Of a DNA stretch of 64,000 nucleotides, positions 60,050-64,000 are shown in pieces. Position numbers and translations under genes: made by a program. The notes under the pieces were generated by a model. That model saw only the letters and a program-made list of their open reading frames with translations, ran no database searches and was not told the DNA's origin. The stretch covers positions 1,054,001-1,118,000 of the forward strand of contig NZ_JAJSDZ010000010.1 of assembly GCF_021272385.1 (NCBI RefSeq). Direction: 5' to 3'. Every line of letters starts with the position of its first letter. The first letter of the stretch is position 1. The stretch is from Vibrio salinus (GTDB taxonomy: Bacteria > Pseudomonadota > Gammaproteobacteria > Enterobacterales > Vibrionaceae).

Positions 60050-61360
60050 CTATTCTGTGGCGCTTTCTTTGCTTTCTTTAATCAACTTCTTTTCGCCATA
60101 CATATTTTTATCCGCTATTCGTAATAAGTCCTCCAGATTATCTGAGTCCGATGGAAAAATCGCTGACCCTATACTCACTTTTGCATTAATTAACGTGTCT
60201 TTGAACAAAATTTCATGGTGCAGAATTACTTTCATACTAAGAATTTTTTCGTCAAGCGTACCGTCCAGTTCTTTAAGATTCAAACAAACGACAAATTCAT
60301 CGCCACCGATTCTGCCTGCAAAATCAGATGCTCTAAGCTGATCACTCAATCGACCAGACACTACTTTAATCACTTCATCACCAGCATCATGCCCGTAGGT
60401 ATCATTGATGAATTTAAAATCATCAATATCAACAAAAAGAAGAGCAAATTCTTCACCATTTATCTTTGCCAGACCAATTGAATCATTTACCTTTTGCTCC
60501 AGAACACGGCGATTCAACAATCCAGACAAATAATCATGACTGGCCAGATAGGACAGCTCTTCTTTTTGACGAGATAACACAATGGTTTTCTTTTCAACTT
60601 CCTGCTCCAGTTCGTCTTTTTTAATGGTAATTTTATTTAAAGACTCCCTCATACGATCACAAATCGTAATTAATGAAACAAACTCTTCATCAAGGTCGAC
60701 ATTCGTATTTATTGCATCTTTAAAATTTGCTCTGGATAAATTAAAAAAAGCATATTTGAGTACTTTCGCTCCTTTTTGAAAACGCTTATAAATTATTAAA
60801 TTCACAAAAACGATAATAAATGCAAATATTATCAGTTTAATGCCAACCGAATAAACTACTTCCGAATGATTTTTCTGATTATCTTTAATGTTTTCTTTAA
60901 CTAAGTATAATATCTCCTCTGTCATATTTTGAATTATCATGTTATATCTGGCATGCAGAATTTCCAACCCTTCATCATTAGTCCGGCCCGAAGCTGAATG
61001 CCATTTATTTTTTTCCTGATGCAGAAGAGAATCCAGACTGGCATTCATTCGTTTGATACTGTTATATGTCGACTGACGATTGCCAGTATTTTCTAACAAA
61101 TTCTGAAGGATGTGTTGAGCAGCTTCGACCTGCTCAAAGCTTTTTTCATCAGAATACTGTAAAAAAGTCCACAACTGACTTCGCAAAAAATTAATAGAAG
61201 CTTGTATTTGAAGTAAATTATTTACTTCATCCTGCATTTTTTTATGTTCATGCATCAAGCTGGTAAATGAACTGACAACAAACACAAATAAAATACTTGT
61301 CGCAATAATCAAGCCTAATAGCTTTCGAGATAATGAATTAAAAACATAATAACGGCTCAT
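60050..61360 (-). CDS. Membrane-bound GGDEF diguanylate cyclase
   Basis: A 436-aa protein with a span (LLGLIIATSILFVFVVSSF), a helical periplasmic domain of about 140 residues (HKKMQDEVNNLLQIQ to ILYLVKENI), a second span (GIKLIIFAFIIVFVNLIIY), a HAMP-like/coiled linker, and a GGDEF domain with HDYLSGLLNRRVLEQ, FVDIDDFKFINDTYGHDAGDEV, RASD (I-site RxxD) five residues before GGDEF. The site is intact, so active and feedback inhibited. It starts 4 bp after a membrane-anchored binding protein gene, suggesting that the latter controls it. The periplasmic helical domain fits a signal input from that partner. Confidence 0.93.
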   Translation of the reverse strand: MSRYYVFNSLSRKLLGLIIATSILFVFVVSSFTSLMHEHKKMQDEVNNLLQIQASINFLRSQLWTFLQYSDEKSFEQVEAAQHILQNLLENTGNRQSTYNSIKRMNASLDSLLHQEKNKWHSASGRTNDEGLEILHARYNMIIQNMTEEILYLVKENIKDNQKNHSEVVYSVGIKLIIFAFIIVFVNLIIYKRFQKGAKVLKYAFFNLSRANFKDAINTNVDLDEEFVSLITICDRMRESLNKITIKKDELEQEVEKKTIVLSRQKEELSYLASHDYLSGLLNRRVLEQKVNDSIGLAKINGEEFALLFVDIDDFKFINDTYGHDAGDEVIKVVSGRLSDQLRASDFAGRIGGDEFVVCLNLKELDGTLDEKILSMKVILHHEILFKDTLINAKVSIGSAIFPSDSDNLEDLLRIADKNMYGEKKLIKESKESATE

Positions 61361-61364
61361 TTAT

Positions 61365-62378
61365 TCACCTCTCCCGAAAATAACGTTCAACGATAGCGGT
61401 TGCCATAAACGAACGATAATCGGGTACCGCTCCTTTAACCAAATCGGAATTTTTAGCCCAACGAGCCTGTAACTGAAGATTTGATAATAATGAATTATTT
61501 ATTGAAAGCCGGAACCGATAATCATTCCAGGTCCAGTTTAATTGTCCATAATTAATATCTAACGCTCTTGCAATAATAGTCATTGCTTTTCGTGGGTTGT
61601 GATTTATCCATTCAATAGCTTCATCTAGAGACATTAAAATATGTTGGATGTTTTGCTGATTTGAATGTAAGTATGACTTCATTGAGAGCAGATTAAAAGT
61701 TAAATGATAAACCCCCTGACTTCCTAAATTAACAATTTTAGAATCCGGTTGTAATGACATTAGATACCCGTATGGTTCCCATACTGATATAGCATCAACC
61801 TCACCTGTATACAATTTTTCAGGTAAATTCTCCGGCTCAAGATATACTTGTTCAACCTTTCCCGGTGAAACACCGTTGATGAGTAATATCGAATATAAAT
61901 AAAATTCACTTGCACTGGCCTTTACCACCCCCACCTTTTTCCCTATCAAATCCGCAACTTTTTTTATACCTCGCTTACTTGTCGTCAGCAGTTTAAGATC
62001 ATTATCAGAATCAACAAAAGTTGCCAATATTGAAAAGTCATCACGTTTGAAACTGTTAAACATTACGACCGATTCAGACGCTGTCGAAAAATCAGCTTCA
62101 GCGTTAAACAACCTATCGGAACAGTCAATACCACCAAAACACGGCGCAAGAATGACATTAAGACCATTTTTTTTGAATAAATTTAAATGATTAGCAACAA
62201 TAAGAGGAGCTGATAATGGCGAATGGGACGCTGCAATTCTGATATTAGACAAAGCAATATTATTCGTAATTTGTTTAGGAGAAAATTCATAAATATAAAG
62301 TGATACTATCCCTAAAGCTAAGATTGCAGGTATGGCGATTTTTTTTATCAAAAATGATTTTTTTAAATTATAATCCAT
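61365..62378 (-). CDS. Membrane-anchored substrate-binding-like protein (SsuA/NMT1 type) upstream of the GGDEF gene
   Basis: A 337-aa periplasmic binding protein of the taurine/sulfonate/nitrate/thiamine-precursor group. N-terminal KKIAIPAILALGIVSLYIYEF is an uncleaved-looking anchor or signal. The domain reads NIRIAASHSPLSAPLIVANHLNLFKKNGLNVILAPCFGG, ADFSTASESVVMF, DLIGKKVGVVKASASEFYLYSILL, and VDAISVWEPYG. No ABC permease or ATPase is near; instead the gene is 4 bp upstream of the diguanylate cyclase. It may sense a small organic molecule and regulate the cyclase through its periplasmic domain, as NspS does with MbaA in Vibrio cholerae. The ligand is unknown. Confidence 0.85.
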   Translation of the reverse strand: MDYNLKKSFLIKKIAIPAILALGIVSLYIYEFSPKQITNNIALSNIRIAASHSPLSAPLIVANHLNLFKKNGLNVILAPCFGGIDCSDRLFNAEADFSTASESVVMFNSFKRDDFSILATFVDSDNDLKLLTTSKRGIKKVADLIGKKVGVVKASASEFYLYSILLINGVSPGKVEQVYLEPENLPEKLYTGEVDAISVWEPYGYLMSLQPDSKIVNLGSQGVYHLTFNLLSMKSYLHSNQQNIQHILMSLDEAIEWINHNPRKAMTIIARALDINYGQLNWTWNDYRFRLSINNSLLSNLQLQARWAKNSDLVKGAVPDYRSFMATAIVERYFRER

Positions 62379-62586
62379 AACGCAAAAATATTATTATCTT
62401 TCCCTTTCTAAGTTTAGACAGTCTCCTTCATTTGTATACCCAAGCACGATTTATTTTTCGTCACACAACATTCCATAAAACTCTCATCTGTGATACTTTC
62501 GTACTATATAACTTATTATTAAAAACATTAATTTTTAAGCATAAGTCAAATAAGTAATAACAATATGTATGCGTGGAGGAATGCAC

Positions 62587-63561
62587 GTGAAACTACAACA
62601 ACTAAAATATCTAAAGGCAATCAGCGATAATAACTTAAATGTCTCTGCAGCTTCCGAAGCTTTGTTTACTACTCAGCCAGGAGTTAGCAAGCAGGTATTG
62701 TTACTTGAAAAAGAGCTTGGCGTCCGTATTTTTGAACGACATGGGAAACATTTGCAACGCATCACAGATGTCGGTGAAAAGATCTTATCGGAAGTAGAAA
62801 AAATGCTCCGGCTTGAGCAGAAAATCAAGGCTATTGCCAAAGAGCATGTCGATCCGGGAACTGGTGTTTTCAACATTTTTACAACACATACCATTGCTCG
62901 TTATCTGCTTCCGGCTAGTGTCTCAGTCTTTACAAAAAGACATCCTAAAATCAACTTTAATCTTCATCCAACGTTACCGTCTCAGGCAAAAGGCGGGATC
63001 AGCCGTGGTTACTCAGACTTTTCAATTGTTGCTCATGATGTTGGTGCCGATTCAGACTTAATTATTCTTCCGGCTTATCTTTGGACCCTGGGTCTGGTTG
63101 TACCGGAAGATCACCCTCTTGCAAGCATTGAAAAACCGACTCTGGAAGATATTTCGCAATATCCGCTTTTGACTTATGAACAAGGAGCCTCAGGACGAGA
63201 AAGAATCGACGAAACTTTCCGTAATGCCGGATTGGCACTCAATTACTTCATGACAGCAATGGATGCCGATGTAATCAAACGTTATGTTGAGCTCGGCTTT
63301 GGTATCGGTATTATTTCATCGCTTGCAGCCAAAGACATAGAGCATATGAAATTAAAATACATTGATATTAACCACTTACTGGAACCATGTCAGGCGTGGA
63401 TATGCTTTAGTAAAGATGTCATTCTGCAAAACTACATGTACGATTTTCTTGGTTCCTTTTCTCCGCATCTTACAAAAACGCTCATGGAAGAAGTATTAAT
63501 GAACAGTAATTCAAATCGTGTCGAAGCGATTTTTAAAGATATAAAGTTACCTGTTTACTAA
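62587..63561 (+). CDS. cysB: CysB-type LysR regulator
   Basis: A 324-aa LTTR, the same length as E. coli CysB. VKLQQLKYLKAISDNNLNVSAASEALFTTQPGVSKQVLLLEKELG matches the CysB helix-turn-helix (short form: TTQPGVSKQVLLLEKELG), and FTTHTIARYLLPASV, TLPSQ, YPLLTYEQGASGRERID, DADVIKRYVELGFGIGII and IFKDIKLP follow. CysB activates sulfate assimilation and cysteine synthesis with N-acetylserine. I place the start at GTG 62587, with GGAGG 7 nt upstream and the family N-terminus; ATG 62581 and 62569 are alternatives. The opposite gene is eamA-like, fitting cysteine metabolism. It may be a paralogue of CysB/Cbl rather than the only one. Confidence 0.92.
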   Translation: MKLQQLKYLKAISDNNLNVSAASEALFTTQPGVSKQVLLLEKELGVRIFERHGKHLQRITDVGEKILSEVEKMLRLEQKIKAIAKEHVDPGTGVFNIFTTHTIARYLLPASVSVFTKRHPKINFNLHPTLPSQAKGGISRGYSDFSIVAHDVGADSDLIILPAYLWTLGLVVPEDHPLASIEKPTLEDISQYPLLTYEQGASGRERIDETFRNAGLALNYFMTAMDADVIKRYVELGFGIGIISSLAAKDIEHMKLKYIDINHLLEPCQAWICFSKDVILQNYMYDFLGSFSPHLTKTLMEEVLMNSNSNRVEAIFKDIKLPVY

Positions 63562-63576
63562 ATCACGCCATTCCTT

Positions 63577-63609
63577 ATATACCCAGTTTTTTTAAATACC
63601 TGGGTATAT
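63577..63609. terminator. Bidirectional hairpin, TATACCCAG type, between cysB and eamA
   Basis: ATATACCCAG (63577-63586) and CTGGGTATAT (63600-63609) form a 10-bp stem with a 13-nt loop. The cysB and eamA genes converge here. Its ends resemble the repeat at 15874. Confidence 0.6.
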
Positions 63610-63638
63610 TGTCTTTTAAATTTAAAAGCAAAATGCCT

Positions 63639-64000
63639 CTATTTTAAATCAGTATTTAGCTCAATTTTCATTTTTTTCCTGATAATCCATTTCTGACCGA
63701 AAACATTAATAACCAACCCTAATGCGATTACAAATACTCCGATTATCTGATAAAAACCCAGATTCTCCCCCAAAAGAAGCATTGCACTTAATAAACCAAA
63801 AGCAGGAACCAACAAAGAGAGGGGAGCAACAAGGCCTGTCTCATAACGACTCAGCAAGTAACTCCATCCACCATAACCGACAATGGTCGCTAAAAGTGAA
63901 AGGTAAACAATAGATAATACGTTATACCAATGAATATTCATTAATGAATTCACAATCACATCCAAACCTTCGACAAAAAATGATGCAATAGCAAAACTGA
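63639..64000 (-). CDS. eamA: EamA-family cysteine/O-acetylserine exporter, C-terminal part
   Basis: The window ends inside this gene; about 120 C-terminal residues are seen, open to base 64000. SIVYLSLLATIVGYGGWSYLLSRYETGLVAPLSLLVPAFGLLSAMLLLGE aligns closely with the last spans of E. coli EamA (YdeD) (here in part: LLATIVGYGGW and RYETGLVAPLSLLVP), followed by IINVFG-like GLVINVFGQKW. EamA exports O-acetylserine and cysteine across the inner membrane. It converges with cysB, a fitting partner. Confidence 0.85.
   Translation of the reverse strand, partial: SFAIASFFVEGLDVIVNSLMNIHWYNVLSIVYLSLLATIVGYGGWSYLLSRYETGLVAPLSLLVPAFGLLSAMLLLGENLGFYQIIGVFVIALGLVINVFGQKWIIRKKMKIELNTDLK

Noticed and set aside
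1..64000. tRNA, rRNA, CRISPR arrays, IS elements, prophage
   Set aside because: I looked for cloverleaf ends, rRNA signatures, spaced repeats, DDE or serine recombinase motifs and phage structural genes and saw none; tRNA and small RNAs could still be missed without a covariance search.

Overview
The window looks like chromosomal DNA of an AT-rich gammaproteobacterium (about 40% G+C by eye, not computed). The evidence is gene content: CorA, CysB, EamA, YbjD and ArfA close to enteric or Vibrio forms, together with a Pseudomonas-style arginine block (aotJQMP, an AraC-type argR, then astC, two AstA subunits, astD, astB and astE). That mix fits a marine Oceanospirillales, Pseudomonadales or Vibrio-like bacterium, but I cannot name the genus. 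I found no rRNA, tRNA, CRISPR array, transposase, integrase or phage gene.

Layout. 1-3.7 kb: last codons of a GGDEF protein, a small Cys-rich protein, an AraC/GyrI regulator divergent from a PLP aminotransferase, a cold-shock gene with a long leader, and a histidine phosphatase. 4-7.6 kb: two tandem paralogous receiver-TPR proteins whose receivers lack the phospho-acceptor Asp. 7.6-12.7 kb: a tight five-gene operon (LolA-like protein, two FtsX-type permeases, an ATPase, an outer-membrane barrel). 12.9-16.6 kb: a secreted phytase-like esterase, a small acidic protein, arfA with its stop codon in the loop of an 18-bp hairpin, ppk2 and a periplasmic TPR protein. 16.7-19.4 kb: a zinc ABC transporter operon behind a Zur-box palindrome, headed by an unannotated 36-aa membrane peptide. 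19.5-23.6 kb: a TetR/outer-membrane-barrel pair with a 26-bp operator, a second TetR, a cupin, and an XRE-cupin regulator divergent from azlCD. 23.6-28.3 kb: two genes each broken by an apparent one-base deletion (metallophosphatase, M3 peptidase), flanking a chemoreceptor. 28.5-33.6 kb: a ribbon-helix-helix protein with operator-like repeats, a 29-aa Lys-rich peptide, a TSUP permease, corA, cfa and a Nudix hydrolase.

33.7-45 kb is the complete arginine uptake and arginine succinyltransferase region, all on the minus strand and consistent with one ArgR-controlled regulon. 45.8-54.2 kb carries an MFS transporter, a DUF4177-YidD-TM2 operon, a DUF5718-like protein, an HI0607-type shikimate dehydrogenase-like enzyme, an Lrp regulator, a SulP transporter with a small membrane peptide upstream, and a cytoplasmic 5'-nucleotidase-like enzyme. 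54.4-64 kb has ybjD, a LysR regulator divergent from a formate channel gene, an unknown gene, an EAL / GGDEF / substrate-binding-protein module for c-di-GMP, and cysB facing a partial eamA.

The best candidates for undescribed biology are the five-gene envelope operon, the membrane-anchored binding protein plus diguanylate cyclase pair without any ABC permease, the Zur-controlled small membrane peptide, the Lys-rich peptide beside the ribbon-helix-helix protein, and the arfA hairpin.
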